From Stenopsyche tienmushanensis (Eukaryota > Arthropoda > Insecta > Trichoptera > Stenopsychidae): a stretch of DNA of 64,000 bases. The first letter of the stretch is position 1. Every line of letters starts with the position of its first letter. The notes beneath the pieces were generated by a model. That model searched no databases. It saw only the letters and a program-made list of their open reading frames with translations, and was not told where the DNA came from. The DNA lies in NCBI GenBank assembly GCA_008973525.1, contig WACJ01000501.1, positions 1,302,001-1,366,000 on the forward strand. Direction: 5' to 3'. Shown here in pieces: positions 24,790 through 37,039 of the stretch. The position numbers and the translations under genes were made by a program.

Positions 24790-25665
24790 CCCAAGATCTT
24801 GGGACGAAATTGATGTTCCACCATGCCTTGTTAGAATGGTGGAAGGCGGCCAACATCGCGGAGGATCTGGCCAGGTTGATGCCTAACATCGGAGGCCCAA
24901 AAACTAGCAGAAGAAGACTCTACAAAGAAGTAATGCATTTGGTACTGTTGTAGGATGCGTCAATATGGGCCGAGGCACTGCAAATTGAAAGACCAGGCTC
25001 ATGACCAGAGAAGAAGTGCGATCAGAGTGATTGTTGCATACCACATAGTGTCAGAAGACGCTATCATGGCACCTAGCTGTCATATCGCCAATTGACTTGC
25101 TCGTCCAAGAGAGACAGGCGATCCAAAAAAGAAAAACAAAGAAGTCGGTCAGATAAACCACGATGGCGGTGTGGCAGTCCCGATGGGATAGCTCCACAAA
25201 AGATCGGTGGACATACGAACTGATCACAGATCTGGAAGAGTGGAACAGAAGAAAACATGATCAGCTCTGTTACTATATCGGCACTGTGGAGCAGGCAATG
25301 ACGATGCCGCACACACGACATTCGTCCATCCAGCATGGAGCGTTGAACTCTACGCGAGGAGCTGGGAACAAATACGCTCTCGCCTAACAATATGATTCTT
25401 TCAATGCTCAAGGATGTCAGGGCTTGGAATTCGTGGTGCAAATATACAAAGTGCAGCAAAACGAGGATGCCGAATGTAGGAGAAGACGACCGATGGAAGC
25501 ATCTCCACTGAGCTGACACTCATGAGCTGAGTTGACAACGGAAGACCCCAAGAGGAATATATCGCTACCATCCTAGTGGAGTCAGCAGAAGAAGAAGGGG
25601 GTTTTGATGGGTAGATATCTCATCTTACTACCAGAATGGTAGTGTAATTTAGAAGATTTTCCCCC
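24790..25665 (+). mobile_element. R1-like non-LTR retrotransposon, 3' fragment (degenerate)
   Basis: Broken frames read AANIAEDLARLMPNIGGPKTS, RRRLYKEV, then WQSRWDSSTKDRWTYELI and EEWNRRKHDQL. This is the end of the reverse-transcriptase ORF of R1-clade elements, where WDSSTxGRWTxRLIP precedes RKHGEVNYYLTQ. Several stops and shifts. The 3' UTR contains GGGGGTTTTGATGGGTAG followed by a short stem (CTACCAGAATGGTAG). It is homologous to 55215-55875. Confidence 0.8.
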
Positions 25666-26059
25666 TTCGCAAACAAAAAAAGTTCCACTTCTGGTGTTTT
25701 GCGTTGAAGTTACACTTTCACCCATAATGAACAATTAAGATAGGTCGCTCGGAAGGAGATCCAGTTGAAGCGGATTATACGCCGCAGCGTCTATGAGTTT
25801 GATGTTATCCAAAATTGTTTGGATGGCGATTATCTCCAGACCACGAAAAGGAGTTCTGACGGTGGGAATGAACAATTTTCTTTTTTACGAAAATGACTCC
25901 CGCCACTCTTCTCCCGATTCTGTTCATTCTATCAACACGATGACAAATGAATCCCGGAATAGAAATATTAATATCTGGTTTTAGGTGTCTGGCAACTTTA
26001 GTAGGCGACAGGTGCTAGAGGGCCGTTGAAAAATTATTTAGTATACACCTGTATCGGCT

Positions 26060-26081
26060 CACGGCACACTGGTGTGCCGTG
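26060..26081. repeat. perfect short palindrome
   Basis: CACGGCACAC-TG-GTGTGCCGTG: ten-base arms around a two-base centre, directly followed by another GGCACACCGG. Similar GTGTGCC palindromes occur at ends of hAT-type elements; no element body was recognised around it. Confidence 0.6.
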
Positions 26082-26796
26082 GCACACCGGTTACGGAGCA
26101 CTGGCATTCATTATAGAGACGCCACGCACATGCGCCGCACCACATCTACTATGTATGTGTGTCTATACGAAGCATAAAGCAACCACTACATCAATAGCAA
26201 GTCTATTTTATTATATATTACACAACGCACAGTTACATATTTTAGCTAACCAATTCCATTTAAAATTAATCTTTCCTAGGAACTAAGATTCACGTGACAC
26301 ATTTTGAATGATGATGGCATTCTTCGGTTGGCTACAGTTTTTTTTTTCGATCGACAAAGTATTAATCGATTATGAGCTCAGCTCGGGCATGATTTAGTTT
26401 CTACAGCATGCAAAAAAGTGCATAAATGCGTTTTCATGCAAATTAATTTGGCGATCCGACGGATGGAAAATGACTTCGAAATCATCATTGACGCGGAGAA
26501 TAAATATTTAATAGTACGTAGAATTGACGCCATCAAATCGGGCACGTTTTTGGAAGGGTGCCATCTACTTTGTTGTTTGGTCTTTTGGTGTTTTTTCGGA
26601 ATTTGGAATAGATAATAAACATGTATCCTCGATTTGCGTAGAAATTATTTTCGAAAATAAACAGAATCGCATTAAATTTAAGTTTTTCGTCGAACATATG
26701 CGTAGTATGTCTGAGAATATTCCCGCTTTTAAAAAAAGTATCGTTACCGACTTCCGCAAAAAAGGCGCAAAAAAAATCTGCTTATTTCCACGTGGC

Positions 26797-27043
26797 TGTG
26801 GCGGATTTATCTATGAGCGCTAGAAAAATCAAAGGACCTTATAAATTTTCGAGGGCCTCAAAAAATCGTTTGACCCACCATATAATTCAAGGGATCTAAG
26901 TTATTAATTAGTAATTGAAATACGCGAGGAAATCGCGGAAATTCGAGGGTCGAATGTATCGGAATTTGTCACCAAGTCGAAAAACAAAAGGGGGCCTCGA
27001 ATTGTGACAAGGGCCTCTTGAGCTCTAAATCTGCCACTGCCGC
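26797..27043. mobile_element. hAT-type MITE
   Basis: Left end TGGCGGATTTATCTATGAGCGC and right end (reverse) GTGGCAGATTTAGAGCTCAAG form imperfect inverted repeats of the CAGTGGCGGATTTA kind. The interior contains GAGGGCCTC-like and GGGCCTCTTGAG repeats. No ORF. Confidence 0.55.
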
Positions 27044-27734
27044 TTGGATTCTCTTTGAATGCCGTAGATTAGAAACGCGTTTGTATGTATGTAGTTGCTT
27101 GATCATGTCAGACACGTGCATGACGCACATTTTGTCTGGATTTATTTATCAAGTCTATAATTGTAAAGCAGCATCACGGAAGTGCAGCTTCTGAATGAGG
27201 AGGCAATACAAACAACTGCATAATCGGCAGACACACAAAATAACTCATGCAACTACGTAAAAGCAAAAATGTACAATGTCCAATCATCAAATTTATGCGC
27301 AATTTCAATCTGCGTTTTGATTGTTACCAATAAACCGGATAGAGGTAAATGTAAGCCACGGTGCTTGCCACGTGTCCATTTTGACGTTTGTCTAATTTCA
27401 AATTCATAGAATGGTCGAACGGTCATTGAAATCGACCAGTCTTTACACCAGGAGCGTTAAACTCGAAGGCTAACATGGACCAAAATAATAAAAAAAATAG
27501 CTGGGCCCCAAAAACAAAAACTTATTTTTTTCATAAAAACATAGGTTTATTCTTACAAAAAAAAGGACAAGGACAATTTAACGTTTTTCTTCTGGCACTT
27601 AACATTTCTTCCTTCATATTTTGGGGGAAATATTACTAGCAGTGGTTACTTTTAAAACGAACCCAAGGTGAGCCTCCTCAATTCTGGTAGTTTCACATAA
27701 ACTTGTAGACAACTCTGAGCTACGTCCCTAATAC

Positions 27735-27962
27735 CCATACTTTATTGGCTGGGCTTGCTAATTGTGGGTAAAACATTAAACTTCAATTGCAAGATTAGGC
27801 CATTCTCTGCCTTGATACCGCGTAATAGTGAAAGCGTATAAAAAGACCGCGCAAATCGAGGGCAGAATTTTGATCCCAAGCTGAAAAACCAAATGGATCC
27901 AAAGAGCCTCAAACTTAATCTGGGCCAAGAGCTTCTCAAGTGGTAAATTCGCCACTACACCT
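27735..27962. repeat. dispersed repeat B, copy 1
   Basis: Shares most of its ~220 bp with 34070-34310 in the same orientation: GCTTGCTAATTGTGG, CAATTG, TGATACCG, AATAGTGAAA, CCGCGCA, ATCGAG, CCCAAGCT, CCTCAAACTTAA and CTCAAG in order. The right end (reverse GTAGTGGCGAATTTACCACTTG) looks like a hAT terminus, so it is probably a non-autonomous hAT copy. Confidence 0.65.
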
Positions 27963-28114
27963 TCCCATAGTACACTATTATTGGCAATCAGAGGAGATGA
28001 AAGTTCGCATTACATTTACAGGAACCCAAATTTCTTCATTTCGTCTTGAAATATTTGGTCTACTACTTTCAATGTTTAGTTTAAAAGTCAATCAAAGCGT
28101 TTAAAATGTTTTGG

Positions 28115-28612
28115 TGCAAAACAAGCGCCCACCACGGGCGCAAATGGGCTTGGGGCGCAAAACGTAGAAAACCGACCCGGTCGAGAGTTCTACTTTACAT
28201 GAATCAACACTGGTTGACTCTGTCCATTTTTATAATATATACTAAGTTGTCTAATCTCTCTTTTTTCGTTATCGCTTAAACATTGGACGGACTCAATCGG
28301 TAATAAAATAAAGACAACAATATTTTTGACCGATTGTAAAATTTAAACAACACACCCGATCAGTCTTCTTCGGACAACTTCGTTTTATAATGAGAATTCG
28401 TAATTGCTCTGTAAACATGTTCCGATATGGCGTCCGATTGCGAGTTGTTCATTCGTCATATCAGCGGTCTGAAAAGCGGACCGATTGGACACATAGATTT
28501 TGTGACCACCCCGTCCTCTTTTAGGGCTTTTTGCGGCATCTGTACAATTTTATTAGGCGGTTTGCAAGTTAAATAGTTGCCACGGATGCTTCATACCCTA
28601 GTTACGGCTCTG
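28115..28612 (+). repeat. dispersed repeat family A, copy 1
   Basis: About 500 bp shared with 30690-31085 (reverse), 38489-39010, 47934-48345 and, more distantly, 53215-53400 (reverse). Landmarks: CGACCCGGTCGAGAGTT, TGACTCTGTCC, ATAATATATACTAAGTTGTC, TATCGCTTAAACATTGG, then a coding-like block reading FIRHISGLKSGPIGHIDFVT. The right end CCTAGTTACGGCTCTG is hAT-like (CAGAGCCGTAACTAGG in reverse). The peptide was not assigned to a family. Confidence 0.7.
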
Positions 28613-28619
28613 TTAAAAT

Positions 28620-30200
28620 ATATTTTCTGCCATCGATTCTTCCACGTTTTATATATACCTTACAATGAATACCGCGTATATCAAGGAACGCAAATGTCCC
28701 TTGCCACAATATATCATATATATTGTTAAACTCCCCCCCCCCTCGTTTATAGAAATGCGCTACTGTTTAAAATGGATTATTATCAAATCTAACAGCGTAT
28801 TGAGTTTACAATATCCACCAAAAATAAACCGATATTTTGTGCGTGAGTGTAAAATAGCGATAGAGTTTAGCAATAAATTTGCGTCAAAAGTGCGGCGTGA
28901 CGATGTATAGACGTTGATCTGCGTGGTATCATTTTTTCTGTTATGGTTTGTCATTTCTATGCGTCGATGTCTCAAAAGGACGAGATAGAAGATCGAAAAG
29001 AATTCATTGTGTTTTCTTTTTCTGTGCTTTGTCAGTCATCTTCCAGTTTGAATCTTTAGATCTGATATGTCCACGTCGATAAAACATGAACGAGGAAAGT
29101 TCTAAGGTCTCAGATGAGTTAAAAATGAATCAAGAGCGCATATCCACACAATGACTATTTAGAGATAACGAGCAAGTTGGAGTTCGTGCTAATTTTCGCA
29201 TAATTGTAAAAGGCATGGAGGTGATTGATTGCGAGGCAGTCGCGTTACGTGGAGCAACTCGTGCCGCAACACCTGACGCAGTTGGTACTTCTTGGCACAT
29301 CATCACCGACTACTTCCTCGTTTCCACATACTTTCAATCGGAGAAATTTTGAAATATCCGATAGACATAGCTGCGGTGACGCTAATCCAATACTAACCGA
29401 AGAAGTCCATCGGCAGCTACTCAAGATTATACACTTGTCGATTCCAATACCATTGTTTTAACTTATTGTTCTTCTAAATCTGCGAAAAATAAAGCACAGT
29501 ATAAATGTCCCATAACCGTAGATAAAATTTATTATCGTGATTCTAAAGCCAAGTTCATTCAAATGTCGTCCGGAGCTCAACGACTTTTGGCACGAGTTAT
29601 TGGGGCTGCACATTAATGCAAGCTCCTTTATTCAGTTCAAATGGTGCTGAAATGGGGGCTCGCCTTAAATTCAAAAGACGTGGACTAAATACTCAGATGG
29701 CTTGTCTTTTGCATTGATCAATTGCACATGGTCAATTGTTGGACAGTTCTGTTCGAAAATGGAAATCTTCAAGGGCGATCGGTCGCAATTTGGACATGAT
29801 CACATCCGACATTGGCTATTGATCATTGTTATGGGTTGTAACATTGCAGATAAATGTACAGAGGAGATGAGGTCAAATCGTTCACCATAAAAAGGTCGCT
29901 GGAGGAAATCAGCATATCGAAGAAAAATCATGTATTTTACGCTAATCAATGAGACAAATACACAACTTCATTCAATTTGATTTGTTACGCAGCATCATGA
30001 TTTCTAACATATTCATTTCTATGTTCATCTTTTCTTTTACATTTGATGTCACCAGCTGATCTTTTAGAATTTATAAACATTTTTGGCGTACATCGGTAGG
30101 ATGATTAGTTGCCTGCTTCAAATTCTTATAAACTAAGAATGATACCAATGCTGCAATATCTAGCATATTGTAGAAAAAAAGCTATCATCTTTTATGCTCG
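28620..30200. other. intergenic stretch with unassigned degenerate sequence
   Basis: Between repeat copies; short ORFs only. Around 29565-29620 one frame reads AQRLLARVIGAAH, faintly like a degenerate R1-type reverse transcriptase, too weak to call. A C-homopolymer lies at 28733-28742. Confidence 0.4.
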
Positions 30201-30284
30201 GTGCAAAAATAAACGATTTTCAAGCTAGTAGTGCAAGCTAGTGCCAACAAACCAGCAAGTCTAGTTAGATTTAGACTAAATGAG

Positions 30285-30690
30285 TTAACTACCCCAGAAA
30301 TAGTGAAGAAAACCGGCAAAATGGTATTGTATGAACGTCGACTGAAAGTGCGCAAGCTAGCAAACAAGGTAGGCATTTTAAAATGTATCGTACATCGCAT
30401 ATTAACTAAAAATTTGGATATGCGAAAGCTGTGCGCAATATGGGTACCGCGTTTGCTCAAAGTGGAACAAAAACAGCGTCGTGGTGATGGTCCATCACTT
30501 CACACCTGAAAGAAACAAAGGAACCCTCAACTGAACCGAGCTGTTTATTAGTCCCGCTATTCGGGAGTATGCCAGCCCGCCCAACAAAAGCGCACAGCAA
30601 CGTGCAAAGCCTGAATTTAATATCCAAGTCTGCGGGGATTCGTTCATTCTCAACTTCATGTGGCCACTTACGCTCTGAGCGCGGGTGAAA
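30285..30690 (+). mobile_element. mariner-type transposase relic
   Basis: Reads IVKKTGKMVLYERRLKVRK, LANKVGILK, VHRILTKNLDMRKLCAIWVP, RLLKVEQKQRR, then a jump to PSLHT: the helix-turn-helix linker and start of the catalytic region of a mariner transposase, with the middle deleted. A close relative at 52600-53070 keeps the missing part. Stops and deletion make it dead. Confidence 0.75.
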
Positions 30691-31085
30691 AATTTGCTAA
30701 ATTTTGAGATCCAATTGGTCTGCTTTTCGGACCGTTTATATGACGAATTAGGGCCTCGCGATCAGATGCCATACCTGAACATCTGTGTCTACAGAACGAT
30801 TACGAATTCTCATTACAAAAAGAAATTTTACAATCGATCGAAAATATTGCTGTCTTTATTTTTTTGCGAGCTTATGCCAATTGTTTAAGTGATAACGAAA
30901 AAAAAGTGATTATACAACTTAGTATGTATTATAAAAACAGACAGAGTCAATCAGTGTTGATTTAGGTAAAGTAGAATCTTTAAGTAAAATAAAACCATGT
31001 GAAACATTCGATTGGGTCGGTACTACCTAAGCCCAATTGCGCCCGTGGCGGGTACCTGGTTTGCCACCTCCTTATTAGAGCCCTG
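30691..31085 (-). repeat. dispersed repeat family A, copy 2 (reverse)
   Basis: On the minus strand it starts CAGGGCTCTAATAAGG (31085), runs through CGCCACGGGCGCAA, GACTCTGTC, ATAATACATACTAAGTTGT and TATCACTT, and reaches MASDREALIRHINGPKS before being cut off at about 30695, where the mariner relic begins. The CAGGGC start gives one terminus of the family. Confidence 0.7.
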
Positions 31086-31439
31086 ATTGACAATGGGATA
31101 AAAACTTTTGATTGAAAATGAAGAAAAACGTGATTTCTCATACAGATTCTATGAAAAAAATGTGGGTCTGGCCAGATCTGAACCTTTTTTAAATTCTAAA
31201 CTGTATAAAACCTTCAATAGACAAAGTTAGAAAGTTAGGAGATTTAGTAATATATACATATCTACTATTAAAAAAAACTATTGACAGACGGAATAAGACT
31301 CACAAATACACATTGTACATTGCTAGATCCAATAGATATCAATGTCCGACCAAGAATGGACTTTATATTGATCAATATGTTTAATTGATTGATAATTTGA
31401 TATGAGTTCATCCAGTTCATTTTATCTTCAATTATCCTT

Positions 31440-31462
31440 TCATGATGATGATGATGATGATA
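31440..31462. repeat. ATG/CAT trinucleotide microsatellite
   Basis: Six consecutive ATG units (ATGATGATGATGATGAT). A simple sequence repeat with no function evident. Confidence 0.8.
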
Positions 31463-31510
31463 CATTTTTGAATTGATCATAAATAAGGAATCCAATTCCG
31501 AGCCAAAATT

Positions 31511-31640
31511 TCGATCCTGGGATTTCGGAATTGCATTAGACCATCCTGGGATTTCGGAATTGCATTAGACCATCCTGGGATTTCGGAATTGTATTAGATC
31601 ATCCCGGGATCAGTCCCGGGATCCCGGGACCAGGATTTTC
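31511..31640. repeat. 29-bp tandem repeat, three units, with flanking GGGATCCC palindromes
   Basis: The unit ATCCTGGGATTTCGGAATTG plus CATTAGACC repeats three times, the last slightly changed, and then degenerates into ATCCCGGGAT-type palindromes. CCGGGAT motifs recur at 32310-32400, suggesting that both belong to one scattered repeat. Confidence 0.75.
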
Positions 31641-31644
31641 AATA

Positions 31645-32990
31645 GTTTAAGAAATACATTGGGAAATTTGATAAAAAATTACTAATAAGTTCATTTGTTT
31701 AATATAAAAAATAGCTTGAGGGTGAAAGAATTTTATTTTTTTAAGAAAAGATAAAAATACATTTCAAAAATAGATAAATAAAACACTAAAAAAATCAAAA
31801 TTCGTTGGAGGTATATATCATCATCAGATATTTAAATTCTAGTTCGAGTTGATGACCGCGTGAACCCCCATTTTCGTATAACACCATCAATGTGACTGAT
31901 AAAATTCCTTTCTGCTGAGACACGGACTAAATCTCGCAAAATTCCCGATTTCCCGACAAATTATTTATTTCCGTCGCTGCAGATGAATACTTACATACTA
32001 TAATACTTTGATGTGATCCGTAATTATATTACGGAGGAATACAAAAATTCTGAAGCCCGTATCTATTATATTTCATATCGATATTCCCATTATTAGAGTC
32101 GCGGTGTAGTGAATACATCACCGGAAGGGAAGTGTCAATATAACAATTTGAAAAACATAAATGTATACATATATTAGACAGTTACTGCCCCTAAGCGTCG
32201 CCTAAGCTTGCCAATTAGTAGTTACGCCACTGTTTCCAAGCGTCCAGGTTTCGGCTGAAATGACTCGATTAGTAGCCTTCGTCGTGCTAGTGATGTGTAC
32301 GATTTCTGTAAGATAAAAATTTCAATCCCGAATTCTTCGGGATTACGTTTACTTATCCCGGAATTCATGAGCACCTAAGACTATCCGGGATCCCGGTTAA
32401 TTCTGCAGAGTATTAAATCACGATTTCTACATACCGCGTAAAAATAAAATCGCATTCTTTGAGCAATTTCTGAAATCCCTTGAATTACGCGTTGGGTTAA
32501 ATACTTTTATGAAGGCACCTAAAAATTATGTGGCCACTATTAAATACGACACAAACATAGGATGAATATCGAATTCTTTTATTACGATTGAAAATAAATC
32601 AACTCTAACGAACAGCTATCAAATTCAGAAGCTTCGAATAGCAGGGGTAGTCAGCCAATTGATAGAATTGCATAAGTATGATGCAATGCAATTTTACAAC
32701 AGGTGAATCTTTATACGATGCTTCATAAAGACGATGTGTATATAATTTTAACAGGATGCTGAATACGTTGATTAAGGAAAATAAACGTAAAGGGACGATT
32801 GTTAAAAATAAGCTTCAAAAGAATGCACAAGCAATCTTCGTCCCGAAAATAAGCGTTCATGAATGATTTTCGAATTTATTTGACGTCGTTCCCGAATCGC
32901 GATGATGGGCAAAGTTGACTGGCGACATTCCAATTTTGTTCATTCTTATCGCTTTATTCTTTCAGAAGTCTCATTTGCTGCTGAAAAATA
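31645..32990. other. intergenic stretch, no gene seen
   Basis: AT-rich sequence. The right part (32310-32400) has CCCGGAATT/CCGGGATCCCGG repeats echoing the tandem array, and AGTTACGCCACTG at 32220-32232 resembles a hAT end. No coding region. Confidence 0.45.
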
Positions 32991-32999
32991 ACCGCTTGG

Positions 33000-33500
33000 C
33001 AATTTTTGTCGGCAGACGGGCAAACGCCTGAGACAAAAAGGCGACCTGCGCACTTATTTTCAGCCTTCCGCGTGCAGAAAAAAAAACATGTTGCGCTAAA
33101 TTCATTTAAATCGTGGGCGCGTTTATTTCTCAAAATGCACTACAAATTTGAGTTTATTAAAAATGATAAATGGAAGAGTTTAATGCTACTCCGCTGGTAG
33201 TATTGGGATTCCCCGAAAAAAGCCAAAATCTATAGTTTTATTCCGTGAAATTTCGTGAACAAGCACCTGAATTTAAAGCGGCAAAATATCGTATTAACAC
33301 TTTTTCTGGACGGTAACGCTAATGGAGACTTTAAATTTAAACCAGTGCTAATTTATCATTCCAAATTCCCAAAAGCGATGAAGGTAATTTCAAAATCTTC
33401 AGCAGTAATTTGGAATTCCAATAAAAATCTTGAATAACCCTGAGAAATTTTCAGAACTGGTTTTCTGAGCATTTTTGCCCGTCCATTAAACTTTAAGCAG
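33000..33500 (+). mobile_element. pogo/Tigger-type transposase relic (DDE region)
   Basis: Frames near 33255-33437 read NIVLTLFLDGNANGDFKFKP followed by VLIYHSKFPKAMK and ISKSSAVIWNSNK. This is the Tigger DDE block (NADGxFKLKPLLIYHSKNPRA ... LPVxWxxNKKAW). Upstream, about 33006-33200, is a degenerate part of the same gene. Stops interrupt it. Confidence 0.8.
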
Positions 33501-34069
33501 AAATGATTTTCCTGTCGCCAAATAAAAATACAATACAGAGGATATTTTTGGAAAAATTAAAATATCATAGATGCTGTAGACAACATCAATCTTTCAGTCA
33601 TCTCTTGGAACGAGATGACTGAAAAATGTTTGAAAGGAATAGGAAAGAACTTCGTGCAAAGAGAGGTTCTGGTGTATTGTGCTATTTTCTCATAGAAAAG
33701 TGCCTCCTGTTAGCAATATCTGCAGAATTCAGTCTATATTCTCATAGGACTACTCATGATAATATAAGTTCTATTCTTGAACGGACATTGATATTTATTG
33801 GATCTAGCAATGTTCTATTTGTGAGTCTTATATCATGGCGGTGATATACTCAATTGTTCTAAGGGTATCGTTTATGTTACCGAGGGAATACATCAAAAAT
33901 GAAGAGTCTTGATATGTTTGGTTCTTTCTTTGATTTTTTTACATCTACAACTGCAAAAAAAAATTGCTCCGAAATCCAAAAATACTTACGATCACTTAAA
34001 TTGGCGGCCAAATCAATAATTCTCTCTGCAACTGTATTTCGAGACACACGGATTGCTTGAAAATGCTCC

Positions 34070-34312
34070 ACATTTCTTCAGTAAACAATTACTGCAGCTG
34101 AGCTTGCTAATTGTGGTTAAAATACCAATCTTCAATTGAAAAACTAGGTCGCTTGCTTCCCTGATACCGTGCAATAGTGAAAACAAATCCAATCGAAACC
34201 GCGCATATCGAGAGACGAAGGGCATAATTTGTCCCAAGCTCAAATCAAATGATCCTCAAACTTAAATTACGCCAAGGGCCTCTCAAGTTGCTAAATTCAC
34301 CATTGGAGGAGG
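34070..34312. repeat. dispersed repeat B, copy 2
   Basis: Same order of matching blocks as 27735-27962 in the same orientation. The right end, reversed, reads CCAATGGTGAATTTAGCAAC. Copies differ by many substitutions, so the pair is old. Confidence 0.65.
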
Positions 34313-35440
34313 CTCAGGACCAGACCTTTATATTTTTCATTTCGGTTTTTTGGTATTTAGTGAAGAGATTTTATTTTTATAATTCAAAATCGACCAAGAA
34401 CTCAAAAAGAAACAATTAGACGCCTCACGCATTGAATGGATTTGTCGTTTGTGCTTCCGTGGAGACGCTATGAAAATAAAAAAATATCCAACCCACTGTA
34501 ATTTTAACTAGACCAATTATATCGATTAAATTTCTTAAAGAGGTCAAGTCTTCTACTTCTTATCAGTTGAACAAATTTGATTTCTTGCGGTTCTTCTTAA
34601 AATTGAATAGATTTGATAATGAGATTTTATGTAAGTGATGAGTTTTACAATCGTAGCTAGAGAAAGGCGACCTTTCCAAGATATTTTGCAAAGCAAACAA
34701 AGCACATGTTCATAGTCTACCTTTAAATTTAGCATCCACGTGCGAAATTGAGGACAAACAGAAAATTTAATCGTGTCTGCGAAACTGCCACCACTTCCTG
34801 CATTCGACCTAATTTTGGACCAACCCTGCTTGATCTCAAATCGCAGTTCCATTTTTTTAATTATAAAATTGGACTACATTTCAAATCCGAACAAAGAAAT
34901 TTACAGAGCACGAGAACTCGTCATTAAATGCGCTGCCAATACGGAAGAAGTCTCGGTCATTTTCAGAAATAGAAGACATAATTTGAATGCTGGACATATT
35001 TTTGGACTTGGTGATTTTCTATCATGGACTCTCACCACTGGGCAATGATCGCGCGGGACAAAAAATGATGCCATACGACGTTTATAAATCTAAACTCATA
35101 TAATGGAAGCAGATGGAAAATATTAATTTGCCGACTTGTATCAAGCACCATTGTCTGATTACTCCTGATGCATAATGAAAGAAGTGAAAAATTGATAATT
35201 ATATATTTTCACTAATGATTGGCAAGCAATCAGCTTGCTTAATTGAAAATGAGTCAGTATTACTCAAGATAAATCAATCATTAGATTGATTGTTCTGTCA
35301 TATTGATTCAATTTTAAATATAACAACTACAGCATGAATACATTTTAAATATTAATTTGATTAAAAATGTAACGAATGCTGATATCTGATCGAGGACAGG
35401 GCTATTGCCTTTGTTCTATGATACTTAATATGCAATATTT
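34313..35440. other. intergenic stretch, no gene recognised
   Basis: Contains a 91-codon open frame at 34773-35048 (MSAKLPPLPAFDLILDQPCL...) that resembles no family I know and has no supporting splice or repeat evidence. Otherwise AT-rich non-coding DNA. Confidence 0.4.
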
Positions 35441-35535
35441 AACCATTTTAGTACTGGATAACGATATATTGTCGTTGGCATCACTTGCGTAAAGTGCCAA
35501 CGACGATATATCGTCGCGTATGCGATGGCACCCTA
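35440..35535. repeat. strong hairpin, TTAA-type MITE remnant
   Basis: Arms 35461-35480 and 35495-35514 (ACGATATATTGTCGTTGGCA against its complement) match at 19 of 20 bases around a 14-nt loop that itself contains ACTT/AAGT. The left edge reads TTAACCATTTTAG, like the piggyBac-type TTAACCCTT ends at 43477 and 46620, and the GATATATCGTCG motif is shared with 46645-46660. Confidence 0.7.
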
Positions 35536-35824
35536 ATATTCTGAATGTCCTAATATAAGATACAGGCATTTATGCTAGCTAAATTTAAAAGAATAGATTG
35601 TCCAGACGAAAATGTCGTTTTTTTTCATACTTGCTTTTTGACCATCAGTTGTGTCTCAGCCATCGTTTTGTTAAAACGTATTGTATATTTTGTTAGTCGA
35701 CTAACATATGGAGAACGTTTTCAAGATGGTGTATTTTGTACTGAACAATTGTAATTAAAAATATTTGTGATACACTCGGAAAATCTCTAACTATTTGTAA
35801 TTTAAAAGTAAAAATTTTAGTTTA

Positions 35825-36212
35825 GAAAATAAGTTTCGAAGTGAGAGAAAGGTTAAAATGGATGACGATATCCTGCGTGCTGAAATTGAATCAAATCCAA
35901 TATAGACTATACGAGAATTAACAGACAAGCTTGGATACTTTCAGAAAAGTATTCAAATGCACTTGAAAAAATTTGGAAAGACCATAAAAAAGGGGGTGTG
36001 GATACCGCATGAAATTATTGATGAGATTAAGGCGCAATTACGTGTCGCAATTTAGTCGATAAAAGAAGGAAACAACCGTTTTTAAATTGTCTTGGGACTG
36101 AAAATGAAAAGTGGGTGTTGTACTCAAATCAAAAACACAAACGATAATCTTTCGAATGGGCAGGTAATGAAACCAACCCCTCGACAGGGTCTAACTGTAA
36201 AAAAAAGTTATT
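35825..36212 (+). mobile_element. mariner relic, left half (interrupted by piggyBac)
   Basis: Reads DDDILRAEIESNPIQTIREL, TDKLGYFQKSIQMHLKKFGK, KGVWIPHEI, then ENEKWVLYSNQKHKR: the HTH, linker and first catalytic Asp region (GDEKWVLYDN) of a mariner transposase. The reading ends at the TTAA where a piggyBac element begins, and resumes after it at 38347. Confidence 0.75.
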
Positions 36213-36557
36213 TTAACCCTCCCGTACCGATGGGGTACCTTCATTTCGATTTTATTCGAATAACTCCTCTAATATATATACTACGCATTTGAAACTTTTT
36301 GTATTTGTGGCAAAGCTCCCAAAGAATATATAATTAAAAAATCAGGACTTTTTTTCAACCGCAAATAAGAGAAAATAATAAAATACAAAATTTGTTTATG
36401 AGTATTGTATACGTGTGCATTAGTGTGAATGCGTGTGAGATCGCACTCGCCGTAGCTACCGGCATACCCTAAACTCTTTTCCATTGCTCTTTCAGTTGTT
36501 GAGTTGAGCAGACGCATTTCGATTCTAGTGCATCTTTTTCTTTTATACATTGTAATA

Positions 36558-36900
36558 CAGTAGAACCTCGATTATCCGGACTAATTGGGGATGAAGGTAG
36601 TCCAGATACCGAAAAATCCGGATATTTCGAAAAAAAAATCATAACTAACAGGGAAAGTATAAATAATTTTTACTCGTCTAGATTTACAAACACATACACA
36701 TATAACAAATTATTTTTTATCAAAAAATTAAGTATCGATTAAAGCTCGCTCTTCTTTTAGAAGCTGATAAATCGCGAATATTCTAACGATATATAAGATA
36801 TTTGAGGAAGGCAGATATTTCTTCAATTATTTCCTCATCATTCAAAATTTGAAATTCAGGATCGTTTGCATTGTAATTTAAACACTCGCGTTACACTCGA
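36558..36900 (-). mobile_element. Tigger/pogo terminus and C-terminal coding scrap inside the piggyBac
   Basis: CAGTAGAACCTCGATTATCC at 36558 is the typical Tigger terminal repeat. Further in, the minus strand reads PEFQILNDEEIIEEISAFL, the acidic DDEEIVE-type C-terminus of Tigger transposases. The other terminus was not found, so the copy is partial. Confidence 0.7.
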
Positions 36901-37039
36901 TTGCCTAGTGATTGAAGACTAGTGATCTAATTTTTATTGTACAAAAAATGCATGATATTTTACACCCGATGTTCGTAAAATCGGTCAAACAAAAGGCGAT
37001 GGGTTTTCCCTCTTTATGTGCGGATCTTCGAATAGTCGA

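Noticed and set aside
25073..25519. 148-codon minus-strand ORF
   Set aside because: Antisense to the R1-like fragment, whose plus-strand motifs are recognisable.
34773..35048. 91-codon plus-strand ORF
   Set aside because: No recognised motif, no introns, no repeats elsewhere in the window; a chance ORF is as likely.
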